Positions 45,219 to 53,879 of a DNA stretch of 64,000 bases are shown here, piece after piece (position 1 is the stretch's first letter; each line of letters starts with the position of its first letter). Below the pieces are notes generated by a model. That model saw only the letters and a program-made list of their open reading frames with translations. It ran no database searches and had not been told where the DNA came from. The position numbers and the translations under genes are program-made. This stretch comes from Kazachstania africana CBS 2517 (taxonomy: Eukaryota > Ascomycota > Saccharomycetes > Saccharomycetales > Saccharomycetaceae): contig NC_018946.1 in the NCBI RefSeq assembly GCF_000304475.1, positions 186,001 through 250,000 of the forward strand, written 5' to 3'.

Positions 45219-47750
45219 TCATGTAATCCCAAATCTCTTTGCCAAATCCAGAAGTATCTCATCATTTTCATCAGAATTTTCATCCAGAGAATTGATAATA
45301 CTCTTGGCTAAATGAAGCTGGTTTTGTAGCATTTCAAGTTTTTTAGAGGAGTCTCTCAAAAATTCATCATGAATCGTGTGAATTTTCTCATCAAGCCAGC
45401 TAGCAAAAGTTGAATTCATCTCCCCACCTGGCATTTTATTGATAAAAAAAGTCAAATCACCATCCTTATCATTGTTCAGTGAGGAGTCATTCCTGTTGAT
45501 ATACTGCAGTAGATTATGCAAATATATCTTAACAATATTCTTGTCACTATCAACATCGAGAAAGTTATTGATAGTAATAGGTTCCCATCCTTGCACAGTT
45601 TCGAAAGATTTTTTAATTTCTGGTACTTCTTTATCCTCTGTGACGGCCAGTTTGATGGAATTGTCTTCCTTAGTGGGAGAAAGATTACGAGAGTTTGCAA
45701 AATNNTTCCGATGCCTAAGTACTTGCCGATCAGACTGTTTCGAGGACGGCGGAATACTTCTTTGTATTGGGCTTGCTATAGGAGTTGATACAGCAGAAGA
45801 TATGACACTTGAGGATGATGAGGAATTTGAAAGGTTTGCGTTTAGTTCCACATCCTTTGGTATCAATTCAAATTTAGCTCGAAGGGTCACATTTCCTTCC
45901 ACTTTACGTTGATTATTTTGTTGTATCGGCGTGCTTTCGAAAGTGTTCCTCTCAGGACCATCCAAATTGTTCAATTCATACATTTTTTCGTTAGGTTTAT
46001 GTCTGATAGGTGTCATATCCTGCTTACTAGAATGGACCTCTCGATGTTCTAATATCTTGCCGATAGAAGTGTCTACCACAAAATTCTTATTTCTCATCGC
46101 CGTACCAACAATTGACCTTTCTCTGACCATCTGTGTATCGTTTGAATGTTCTACATGTTCCTCATTGGCAACGTTAGTCACTACCGTATTAGCAAAAGCA
46201 GAAATTGTTGGTTCTTCAGAGTCTTTTCTCGAATGACTTAGGTGAGGGATACTACTCATAAAATCATCATCTTTAAAACTTCTCGAACGAGTAGGTGACT
46301 CTTTTACCATGATGCCAGAGACAGCTGTTACAAACTCGGGCGAGGACTTACCTTTTGAGACTGGAGATGGAGAGAATTCTAAGTTAGGCTTCACATGCAA
46401 TAACGCCGGTGTATCTGCCTGTACTGACTCCGTTTGCTCTTTTGATTGAACAACTGAAGTGGTTTGCATTGGTATATTAAAGCTACTATGGCCTTGATTA
46501 CTAAAGCTAAAATCATCTATGCTGTCGTCCAAAATTCTATTTGTTCTTGCCAGTTCTTTCTTTTTATTTACATGGGTTCGGAAATTAACAACCAATTGTT
46601 TCTCGCTGGTCGATAGATCGAAAGATCTAGTATCATTTGATTCAGAAAGGCTATTTTCCGAAATTGTTCGTTTTGGAGATGCTCGGATCAGCCTTCTCTT
46701 CTTTCTGACCGGCGACTGTGATTTTTCATTATTGGTAATTTCATCATTTTTACCGTTCTCTCCGGAAGATAGTTCTGAGTTTTCCACTATAGTTGGTGAC
46801 GGGGCTTTTATATTGTTTATATTGCCTTGTTTATCTAGCTGATCCATGGAACGTTCACCCGTTTCATTATCAAAAAGAAATACCCTATTCTTGCTACTGC
46901 TATCAGCAGTAGATGACTTATTATCGTCTTCAATAAAGACCTGACTTGAGAAGATTTCAGTATTATGAATGACTGATTCTCTCGTACTATCTTGATGGAT
47001 ATCATTATTTTCTTCATAGTCAAAGTGGAACTTTTCAATTGCATCTTGATCGTTATAACCTTCAAAGTTCTTTCTAATTGTTTCAAAAAAATAACAAACG
47101 CCATTATTACATTTTTTGAAATGAGCCACCATTGGAGAGTCTTCTGTGCACCAAGGTTCTAATACTGATCTACAGTACACGCAATAGCACGTCTTGCCCT
47201 TCAAATCATCAATAACCAGGCTATCAAAGGAACTAAATGACGGATCGTACTGTATTAAACCAGCTCTGACCACATTATCGACTGACCAAAGATCATTTTT
47301 CGGATTCCAGTTTTCATTGAAAGTAAATTGGAAAACATTGAATATCTCTTTAGAAAACGGCCACTTGAATACGGAATCGCTGCCCCAGTTCGACACACCG
47401 GGATTGAACCTTTTGTCATTCAATATCTTCCATTTTAAGTAAACCAATTGACATATCTTATTATCCTTGTTATAGATGTGCTTAATCATGACATTTGATA
47501 TGGTCTCTAATGGATCCTTCCGTCTTGATCTGCAAGACTGCAGATTATAAGTATGACGTTTACAAAATACACATCTAATGGCATCCTTCTGGACTTTATT
47601 ATCGACGGTAATTGGATCAAATATGAAGCCAATTTGTGATAACCAATTTGGCGATATCACTGTATACCTCCACTTAAATTTCTTACTCTTTATGGTTTTT
47701 GAGACTTGGAAAGTCTCAAGTCTCCTTTCCTCGTTGTAATACTTCTCCAT
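45219..47750 (-). CDS. BIR1: Chromosomal passenger protein Bir1 (survivin)
   Basis: 843 codons from the ATG at 47750; a longer frame begins with GTG and is excluded. Two BIR domains occupy about residues 1-105 (C-x2-C in IRCVFCKRHTYN) and 135-245 (CYCVYC, then H and C in AHFKKCNNGVC). The middle is Ser-rich and low-complexity with many SP sites, fitting Cdc28 regulation. The C-terminal 120 residues carry the conserved helical part that binds Sli15/Ipl1. S. cerevisiae Bir1 has 954 residues. The assembly has two undetermined bases at 45703-45704, which blank two codons near residue 683; the frame is open on both sides. Confidence 0.92.
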   Translation of the reverse strand: MEKYYNEERRLETFQVSKTIKSKKFKWRYTVISPNWLSQIGFIFDPITVDNKVQKDAIRCVFCKRHTYNLQSCRSRRKDPLETISNVMIKHIYNKDNKICQLVYLKWKILNDKRFNPGVSNWGSDSVFKWPFSKEIFNVFQFTFNENWNPKNDLWSVDNVVRAGLIQYDPSFSSFDSLVIDDLKGKTCYCVYCRSVLEPWCTEDSPMVAHFKKCNNGVCYFFETIRKNFEGYNDQDAIEKFHFDYEENNDIHQDSTRESVIHNTEIFSSQVFIEDDNKSSTADSSSKNRVFLFDNETGERSMDQLDKQGNINNIKAPSPTIVENSELSSGENGKNDEITNNEKSQSPVRKKRRLIRASPKRTISENSLSESNDTRSFDLSTSEKQLVVNFRTHVNKKKELARTNRILDDSIDDFSFSNQGHSSFNIPMQTTSVVQSKEQTESVQADTPALLHVKPNLEFSPSPVSKGKSSPEFVTAVSGIMVKESPTRSRSFKDDDFMSSIPHLSHSRKDSEEPTISAFANTVVTNVANEEHVEHSNDTQMVRERSIVGTAMRNKNFVVDTSIGKILEHREVHSSKQDMTPIRHKPNEKMYELNNLDGPERNTFESTPIQQNNQRKVEGNVTLRAKFELIPKDVELNANLSNSSSSSSVISSAVSTPIASPIQRSIPPSSKQSDRQVLRHRXXFANSRNLSPTKEDNSIKLAVTEDKEVPEIKKSFETVQGWEPITINNFLDVDSDKNIVKIYLHNLLQYINRNDSSLNNDKDGDLTFFINKMPGGEMNSTFASWLDEKIHTIHDEFLRDSSKKLEMLQNQLHLAKSIINSLDENSDENDEILLDLAKRFGIT
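45703..45704. other. Two undetermined bases (nn) inside BIR1
   Basis: The sequence reads aaaatnnttccg. The reading frame is preserved across it, so if the count of two is right there is no frameshift. It could also mark a small gap of unknown size. Confidence 0.95.
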
Positions 47751-47913
47751 CGGCACAGTAACGACCTTCTGAAACACTGTATAGCCCACCTGTTTTGGCG
47801 TCTTTCCTCTTTGTTTTGGTATAAATTATTTTCGAGTTTCTTCGGATTCTCCAAGTGATTAAGTTTTCGATGTTCACATAATTGATATCTCAAAAACAAA
47901 ACGACTAACCAGA

Positions 47914-48480
47914 ATGTTGATGATCAGGAATAGAAAGAGGCTCTACAGCTTGATACTGGCGTTGGCTGGTGTTGGCTTGCTTTATTTTGTGGTGAAGGAT
48001 GTTAAGCTAGCGTTGATGTCGAAGACTGTGATAAGAAGCAAATCAACTGATGACAGTACAGTGGCACAGTTGGGAGAATCCTTGAAGGAGAAAGTTAAGG
48101 AGACCATCGAAGATAAATTGAAATTAGACTATTCGATTATGCCATCGATGCCCGATCAACAGGCTAAGAAAGAATTAGGTAATGCGTCGTGGAAGTATTT
48201 TCATACGTTGTTAGCTAGATTTCCCGACACTCCTACCCAGGAAGAACGTGATAAACTGGAGAGATTTGTTAGATTATATGCAGAACTGTATCCCTGTGGA
48301 GAATGTTCGTATCATTTTGTCAAGTTGATCGATAAACATCCCGTACAAACCTCCAGTAGAACCACAGCAGCAATGTGGGGTTGTCATATACATAACCTGG
48401 TCAATGAGTTCTTGAAAAAAGATATCTATGATTGTGCTACTATCCTAGAGGATTACGACTGTGGATGTAGCGGTGAATGA
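47914..48480 (+). CDS. ERV2: ER FAD-linked sulfhydryl oxidase Erv2
   Basis: 188 codons (S. cerevisiae 196). Erv2 forms disulfides in the endoplasmic reticulum lumen and passes them to protein disulfide isomerase. An N-terminal signal anchor lies at about residues 11-30. The FAD-binding four-helix Erv/ALR domain covers about 80-180, with the redox-active CGEC at 128-131 and the conserved WGCHIHNLVN motif near 146. The C-terminal shuttle pair is Cys183-Gly-Cys185. In S. cerevisiae this gene is YPR037C on another chromosome. Here it fills the slot between BIR1 and STE18 where EMC2 sits in S. cerevisiae. Confidence 0.94.
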   Translation: MLMIRNRKRLYSLILALAGVGLLYFVVKDVKLALMSKTVIRSKSTDDSTVAQLGESLKEKVKETIEDKLKLDYSIMPSMPDQQAKKELGNASWKYFHTLLARFPDTPTQEERDKLERFVRLYAELYPCGECSYHFVKLIDKHPVQTSSRTTAAMWGCHIHNLVNEFLKKDIYDCATILEDYDCGCSGE

Positions 48481-48637
48481 AGAAAACAGCTTTCTTTCGA
48501 TTCGCATTGATTCTTTAGCTATATATACAAAATACATATATGCAATTTTATACATTCAAAGTAATATTTTTGTTCATAGATCCCTTCCCAGTTCGTTTCC
48601 CCTTTTAGTTCGTTTTTGTTATTGTATTTCATTAATT

Positions 48638-48955
48638 TTACATGACGATGCAGCAACCATTCGAGTTGCCATTACCCATGTTATTATTTGCTGAATTCTT
48701 CAACGTTCTTTGTAAGTGATCTCTGAATTGATTGGAACCTGGCTTTGGATAACCCCAAATATCCGGGAGCACAAAATCCTTTTCAGTGGATGCATAGTCG
48801 ACCAAAGTAAGGCAAGCATTGGATGCAGTTATTCTTTCCCGAGAGAGCTCATTTCTTAATTTATTATTGAGTTCATTGATTCTTTTCAATTTCAAACACT
48901 TAATCTTCAGCGACAGCTGTTGTTGTTGTTGCAGTTGTTGCGCCGATTCTGACAT
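48638..48955 (-). CDS. STE18: G-protein gamma subunit Ste18
   Basis: 105 codons (S. cerevisiae 110). Ste18 pairs with Ste4 to carry the mating pheromone signal. An N-terminal glutamine-rich stretch is followed by the helical LKIKCLKLKRINELNNKLRNELSRERITAS region that coils with the beta subunit. The C terminus ends CCIVM: Cys102 is the farnesylated CaaX cysteine and Cys101 the likely palmitoylation site. The upstream region carries a near-perfect a1/alpha2 operator and a pheromone response element, as expected for a haploid-specific, pheromone-inducible gene. Confidence 0.94.
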   Translation of the reverse strand: MSESAQQLQQQQQLSLKIKCLKLKRINELNNKLRNELSRERITASNACLTLVDYASTEKDFVLPDIWGYPKPGSNQFRDHLQRTLKNSANNNMGNGNSNGCCIVM

Positions 48956-49062
48956 GGGACCTGCCTATACCTTCCTGAACTTGATAAGTGATCGACTCCT
49001 CGAGGATATTGGGTTCTATATGTCAAAAGAAGAAAGGTCTGTTGCAAGTATAAAAATTTCAA

Positions 49063-49082
49063 TCATGTTAAAAAATGCATCA
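49063..49082. promoter_or_regulatory. a1/alpha2 haploid-specific-gene operator
   Basis: TCATGTTAAAAAATGCATCA matches the known operator consensus TCRTGTNNWNANNTACATCA at every fixed position except one (G for A in the second half-site). It lies about 108-127 bases upstream of the STE18 ATG. In diploids the a1/alpha2 dimer would repress STE18. Confidence 0.85.
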
Positions 49083-49134
49083 ATTTTTGAGATGCTCGAG
49101 GGAAAAAAATCCTCAAGACCGGCATGTTACAACT

Positions 49135-49141
49135 TGAAACA
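49135..49141 (+). promoter_or_regulatory. Pheromone response element upstream of STE18
   Basis: TGAAACA, the Ste12 recognition sequence, lies about 180 bases from the STE18 ATG and next to the a1/alpha2 operator. A single 7-base match is modest evidence alone; the gene context raises it. Confidence 0.6.
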
Positions 49142-49399
49142 ATCGTGAGACAGCGATCTTGATGATGCAGATCAGAGGGTAATAAGCCGGCACGTGAACG
49201 TTTTTGAGGGTTCGATTTATCTTGCTATCGTATGGCATTCATAACACTGGATGAATACCAGGTAACCCTTTTAATGGACACTTCCCATTTCCTGTCACAG
49301 AGGCTGCATACAAAAATCTTGAAACGAACTTGAAAACTCCGTTATGTATGTAGATGTGACAAGCTTTCGTAAAGCTAAAGGAGTATACGTGTTGGGAGG

Positions 49400-49717
49400 A
49401 TGCACTCGGTAAGTTATGCTATGTCAGCGATCTTGGCTGTTGGAGGCTTGGTTGGATTCCAACGTAAAAAATCAGTGCCCTCTTTACTTTCTGGAATTGT
49501 TATGGGTGCACTTTATGGAGTATCAGGTTATTTGATTTCAAATCATGTAGACGGGGGTCTGTATTTGGCATTAGGTACATCTACTGTTCTTTTTATCACT
49601 GGGGTTGCTAGAAGTGTACCATCTGGTTTCAAGAAACCTATACCACTGATTTTGACTTTGCTTGGTACCACCGCTGGATTCTATTACGGAGCAAAGATTA
49701 ATGAAGTACTTGACTGA
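49400..49717 (+). CDS. TMH11: TMEM14-family mitochondrial membrane protein Tmh11
   Basis: 105 codons, the same length as S. cerevisiae YJR085C. TMEM14/UPF0136 proteins are small inner mitochondrial membrane proteins. The sequence alternates hydrophobic helices at about 5-20, 28-48, 54-70 and 80-97, with the conserved GGLVGFQRKKSVPSLLSG and GVSGYLI segments. Vertebrate relatives take part in haem precursor transport; the yeast role is not settled. It lies between STE18 and CSN12, as in S. cerevisiae. Confidence 0.93.
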   Translation: MHSVSYAMSAILAVGGLVGFQRKKSVPSLLSGIVMGALYGVSGYLISNHVDGGLYLALGTSTVLFITGVARSVPSGFKKPIPLILTLLGTTAGFYYGAKINEVLD

Positions 49718-49906
49718 ATTGAAAAAGGAAAAAGCCTTTTATAACCCATATATCGCTACATAGTAGAGTGTATTGATCTAATTAATACGTCTCCTCATTG
49801 AAAATCACAATGTCTTCCTGTTTTTGATTTGACTCTAAATAAATCGTAATACTTAATTATATAAATGTGGCTGAATATCATAAGGTGTATTCATTTCAAG
49901 AGTATA

Positions 49907-51157
49907 CTATGCTAGCACCTGCTTTGGGAAAGGTTCTGCTTTACTTAGAACTATGCATCTGTTACTGTGTGAGAGATAACCCTTGACAAGCTTTTTACTT
50001 ATTAGATTTGCTAAGAGACATTCTAATTCATTAAGCAACGACTCTTCATCTGTATTTTGCAAATGTAGACTTTTCTTATATGCTGTTGCAATGTACCGTA
50101 AAGAAACCACGGCTTTATTTTCAATTTGCATAACTGCTGTTTTAATGAGTTTCAAGAATACCAATTCTCTTATCAGATTTATTGCCACATAAAGACCATT
50201 TTTTAGAATGAAAATCTCTACCGTTTCATTGTTTATAACTTTTTCAAATTTGTCAAGATTCCCATTCAAGAGACATTCCACAATTGGTTTATACAATTTT
50301 GGGATCACATCGTCTTTTTGAAACCTTTCAACGGTCTCAAAGTTAGGATATACTTTTCTAGAGATAATTGCACATGGTATCAAAAGTACTAAAATCTTAT
50401 TAATTTGTTTCTTGTCCCTGACCGTACATTCCAGTAGGGCATCCATTAGATATTTGTAACCTTGAGTGAAATCGTTCTCCACACAGGTGTAATATTTGCC
50501 CATGAAATAGTTGAATGTGACGATATTCGAGTTATATTTAATGGCCAACGATTCACGCAATGAAGGTATTTCGTTACCACTATCTCTAGATTTCAGCACC
50601 TTGATTAGATTTCTCACCATATCCATATTATTCAATTCATGATATATTTTGAATTCTAAATTAGCAAAAACATAGATTCCAATTTTTTTGTTTTCATTTA
50701 ATTTTGGATTTCTATCATTTAAGCAGATCGTAAAACATCTATGGATGGATCTCCCACAGGACTCATTGAATTCGGGTGTTCGTAACCGTTTACTCAACTC
50801 CAATGTGACTTTTAGCAGGCCTGAAGCCACATGAAGCAAGGGATATACTATCCAATTTGTTTCCCTTTCAGCGATTCTATTCATTAATTTCAATTGAAGT
50901 TCAATAGAAGAGTAAGTTTTCTTGTAATGTGCCACTCTAGCGTTCAATTTCTTCTTTTTCTTTAATTCGAACGCATTCATATCCTTCTTAATCTCCATAG
51001 TGACCTTGAACAACTCCTTTAACTTTTCATTTTCACTGGCATGGTCTAAAGTGAAAATAGTCTCTTCGAGATTGCAATACTTGCAACTGAGAAACTTGAT
51101 TAAGTTCTCATCGTAGTACCTGTGCTTAAAATATTGACCCACCTCCACAAAATTCAT
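49907..51157 (-). CDS. CSN12: PCI-domain protein Csn12
   Basis: 416 codons (S. cerevisiae 423). Csn12 associates with the COP9 signalosome and, together with Thp3 and Sem1, with transcription elongation and mRNA processing. The protein is alpha-helical throughout and ends with the PCI/winged-helix module, recognisable in YKSLHLQNTDEESLLNELECLLANLISKKLVKGYLSHSN near residues 365-405. KCRTV-type catalytic motifs are absent, as expected for a scaffold. Order between TMH11 and ACF4 matches YJR084W. Confidence 0.92.
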   Translation of the reverse strand: MNFVEVGQYFKHRYYDENLIKFLSCKYCNLEETIFTLDHASENEKLKELFKVTMEIKKDMNAFELKKKKKLNARVAHYKKTYSSIELQLKLMNRIAERETNWIVYPLLHVASGLLKVTLELSKRLRTPEFNESCGRSIHRCFTICLNDRNPKLNENKKIGIYVFANLEFKIYHELNNMDMVRNLIKVLKSRDSGNEIPSLRESLAIKYNSNIVTFNYFMGKYYTCVENDFTQGYKYLMDALLECTVRDKKQINKILVLLIPCAIISRKVYPNFETVERFQKDDVIPKLYKPIVECLLNGNLDKFEKVINNETVEIFILKNGLYVAINLIRELVFLKLIKTAVMQIENKAVVSLRYIATAYKKSLHLQNTDEESLLNELECLLANLISKKLVKGYLSHSNRCIVLSKAEPFPKQVLA

Positions 51158-51297
51158 CGTTGCCGTTCGAGACCTGCATGTATATATCTATATTTACTTC
51201 TCTACAGTGGATAATTTTTCAAACTACATCAGCTTTTTTTTCCACTTCGAAAGCCATATACACATATGACAACCACTCTAAGAAGAGCTGAGAGAGG

Positions 51298-51864
51298 ATG
51301 GTTGAGCAGCGTGTTACGAGCACTCCGTTGCAATTGCATGAGCTGAACATAGTGAACAAGTCGCAGAACAACGTGGAAGAAGTGCATCGCACGCCAACGA
51401 AGCCTAAGAACTTACCGAGTACCCCCACTGTAGTCAAGAGTCCTCAGAGAACGATACCTGCACGGGAGGCCGATGATGACGAGTTGATCTACCAACTGGC
51501 TGCTAAGAGAAGGGAAATCATCGATTTAGAAACGAAACTGGGGTCACTGAAGAAGGAAGTACAAGTGTTGGAAAATCAATTCAAAGTGAAACATGGCAAT
51601 GAGGATACAACTAGCAATTTCAAATCTAAACTGAGATTCAACACCAAGAACTCCTTTTTCAAGAACATCGTAGACAAGTTCAACGAGTTTAACGTCAATG
51701 AAGACGAATTCGATTCGAACGTCAGAACTAAAAACGACGATGACTTCTATTTGAAAGAGGGCTACGATTTTAACGACGAAGAAATAGACAGGAACAATGC
51801 TGCTGAAGAGACTGGACAATTGCGTAAGCTTAATGCCAAGGACATCGACCTGCTAAGGCGTTGA
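51298..51864 (+). CDS. ACF4: Acf4-like coiled-coil protein
   Basis: 188 codons, clearly shorter than S. cerevisiae Acf4 (YJR083C, 309). No enzyme domain is seen. An N-terminal Ser/Thr/Pro-rich part (TPTKPKNLPSTPTVV, with SP/TP sites) is followed by a coiled coil at about residues 60-97 (DDELIYQLAAKRREIIDLETKLGSLKKEVQVLENQ) and an acidic C-terminal half. Acf4 is linked to actin organisation in S. cerevisiae. The name rests mainly on position between CSN12 and EAF6 plus the coiled-coil resemblance to the Acf4/Tda11 group. Confidence 0.7.
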   Translation: MVEQRVTSTPLQLHELNIVNKSQNNVEEVHRTPTKPKNLPSTPTVVKSPQRTIPAREADDDELIYQLAAKRREIIDLETKLGSLKKEVQVLENQFKVKHGNEDTTSNFKSKLRFNTKNSFFKNIVDKFNEFNVNEDEFDSNVRTKNDDDFYLKEGYDFNDEEIDRNNAAEETGQLRKLNAKDIDLLRR

Positions 51865-52189
51865 GTCCGGGGGAAGAGCTGTTCCATCGCAAACACAAAG
51901 CACGCTTCCGTCACGAAGCAAGCCTCCACGACAGCGGCAGCTGACAAGCACCAAGGCCAATCCAAGCAACGTGCTGCTATTTGCCATCCCACATTCATTA
52001 TATTTATGATATATTCATATGTATTATCTCTTACCATATCAGGAAATCCATTTCTTGATACAGTAATACCACTACCCAAAAGGGAAAAATCATAGTCGAA
52101 TATCAAATTTAATTTTTTGGTGGTGGACAAGAAAAACAGAAAAATGCAAATAGAAAGAAACAGAACAAACACTGCGATTGAAAGTGTCG
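51865..52189. other. ACF4-EAF6 intergenic region
   Basis: 325 bases holding the ACF4 3' end and EAF6 promoter. AT-rich sequence near 51990-52030 may act as terminator or TATA region. I see no RNA gene or distinct motif. Confidence 0.4.
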
Positions 52190-52708
52190 ATGGGTGTTTC
52201 AATGGGAGACCAGTTGAAAGAGTATGAGGGTCTAAGAGAGAAGCTGAACAAGACATTGTTGCAAAAAAAGCAGCTGGAAGACGAGTTTGACGCGTTACAG
52301 CAGGAAATCTATGACAAAGAGACTGAATATTTTAGTAACAGGACTATTGCCACTGCATCTGGTGCTTTGAAACATGTGAGTACTCCAGGGAATATCATCA
52401 AGGGATTTGATGGCTTTACCAAGTCGCACAGCCACCATCATCACGGGGGGACTGCTTCTGCGGCCAGTAGTTCTTTGAATTTGAACAGTCTCAATACCAA
52501 CAGCGATTTCCCAATTGAAAATAGTGATCGCATCTTCTCCCTTAGCAGTGCCACTTTTATCAAACAGTTGCAACAGCAGCAACAAAGTTTGCGCAATTTT
52601 CAGCAGTCGCAACTGCAAGGAGAAGAGGACGATGGAGTCTACGATGACGACGATGATGCTGAAGATGGCAAGATCAGACCAAATGGTAGAAACTTATCCA
52701 GATATTAG
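52190..52708 (+). CDS. EAF6: NuA4/NuA3 acetyltransferase subunit Eaf6
   Basis: 172 codons from the ATG at 52190, or 168 from the ATG at 52202; an upstream TTG was excluded. Eaf6 is shared by the NuA4 and NuA3 histone acetyltransferase complexes. The family core is residues 9-70: a coiled coil (LREKLNKTLLQKKQLEDEFDALQQEIYDKETEYFS) followed by TPGNIIKGFDGF. S. cerevisiae Eaf6 has only 113 residues; the extra C terminus here contains a His run, Ser/Asn-rich and Gln-rich stretches, and the acidic run DDDDDAED. The position between ACF4 and AIM24 matches YJR082C. Confidence 0.93.
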   Translation: MGVSMGDQLKEYEGLREKLNKTLLQKKQLEDEFDALQQEIYDKETEYFSNRTIATASGALKHVSTPGNIIKGFDGFTKSHSHHHHGGTASAASSSLNLNSLNTNSDFPIENSDRIFSLSSATFIKQLQQQQQSLRNFQQSQLQGEEDDGVYDDDDDAEDGKIRPNGRNLSRY

Positions 52709-52865
52709 TCTACTACTTCCACCTTCCAATAGTAAGATCGGGTTTCCACCTTTCACAGTAATCAATCATTAACAGGCATGAGCGAACGAAAAAAAAACAA
52801 GTAACAACAAACAACAAGTACGCAGGGGAAGTACATATTTACTATAGATAACAAAAATTTGGTTA

Positions 52866-53876
52866 ATGAGACGGTTTAGTACTGGAAACAATATTCTGCG
52901 TACATCACAGATTGTTAAGGATACCATTCCCAGCACTTCAAATTCGGGTTCACAGGTCAGTTTCAAACTAGTCAATAATCCACCAACAATAGCATCCCTA
53001 TCCATATCACCTCACATTCCAGTTTACATTAGAAAAGGTTGTCTGGTTTCAATATTCAACAATAATGATTATTCTAATTTGTTCATAAGAAATGAATTTA
53101 CAAATTTTTGGTCAAATGCTTTAAATTTAAGTTTCAATCAATATCATAAACTCTATTCCAATCATAATTCATTCAATTGCTTGGTCTCAACTAATACAAA
53201 AATTAATAAAAACAGACAATCTACGTTGTACCACCTCAATCTAGATGGTACTATGGATTGGAATGTTACGGGTAGGGATTCCATCTTGGCATTTGAAAAA
53301 AATACAAGTCTAGACATTGTACCATCATCTTCCTTAAAATTTCAAAACAAATTATCAAATTTTAATTTACTAAAAGGTAAAGGGAATCTCATAATCAATG
53401 GTATAGGTTCTATTATCAAAATTGATCTAAAATCCCCCAATGATGAAATTTTATTAAATACTAAAAATTTATTAGCAATAAGTGGTAAATCACAATTAGA
53501 TATTAACAAGTCTATTGCGGAAATAAAATTATCCCATGGAATAGTACAAAATTATCGTGCACAAACTTTATCGGCCAAGAAAGATTATCAATTTTATAAA
53601 ACATTGGGTCACAACATCTACCATTGGCTACTGTTGAAATTTAGATTACTCAAATATGGAAGTCCCTTGAAATTTGTCAAAATCACTGGTCCAAGAAACA
53701 TTCTTATCCAGAGTTTCAATAACACTGTCATAGATCCAAGTATCGACTATACTTTACCACCTCTACCACCAGACTCTTCAGAAGCAAGTGTAGGCTCCAA
53801 AATAAACGATGTAAAGAGCGACGTGAAGTTCGCAAATGTATATAAAGATGGCCGAATTAAATTCGAGAGTAAATAG
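52866..53876 (+). CDS. AIM24: Mitochondrial protein Aim24
   Basis: 336 codons (S. cerevisiae 394). Aim24 is an inner mitochondrial membrane protein needed for integrity of the MICOS complex. The N terminus MRRFSTGNNILRTSQ is a plausible presequence. The AIM24 beta-sheet domain covers about 40-290, with ISPHIPVYIRKGCLVSIF, LKGKGNLIINGIGSIIKIDL and ITGPRNILIQS as recognisable strands. It matches YJR080C in order and is the last gene of the YJR block. Its stop is three bases from the stop of the convergent MIX23. Confidence 0.93.
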   Translation: MRRFSTGNNILRTSQIVKDTIPSTSNSGSQVSFKLVNNPPTIASLSISPHIPVYIRKGCLVSIFNNNDYSNLFIRNEFTNFWSNALNLSFNQYHKLYSNHNSFNCLVSTNTKINKNRQSTLYHLNLDGTMDWNVTGRDSILAFEKNTSLDIVPSSSLKFQNKLSNFNLLKGKGNLIINGIGSIIKIDLKSPNDEILLNTKNLLAISGKSQLDINKSIAEIKLSHGIVQNYRAQTLSAKKDYQFYKTLGHNIYHWLLLKFRLLKYGSPLKFVKITGPRNILIQSFNNTVIDPSIDYTLPPLPPDSSEASVGSKINDVKSDVKFANVYKDGRIKFESK

Positions 53877-53879
53877 GTT

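Larger units (their letters stand above)
48956..49399. promoter_or_regulatory. Divergent STE18/TMH11 promoter region
   Basis: 444 bases without a further gene. The STE18 half contains the a1/alpha2 operator at 49063-49082 and a TGAAACA element at 49135-49141, both listed separately. CACGTGA lies at about 49191-49197 near the TMH11 side. TMH11 has no obvious TATA box. Confidence 0.6.
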
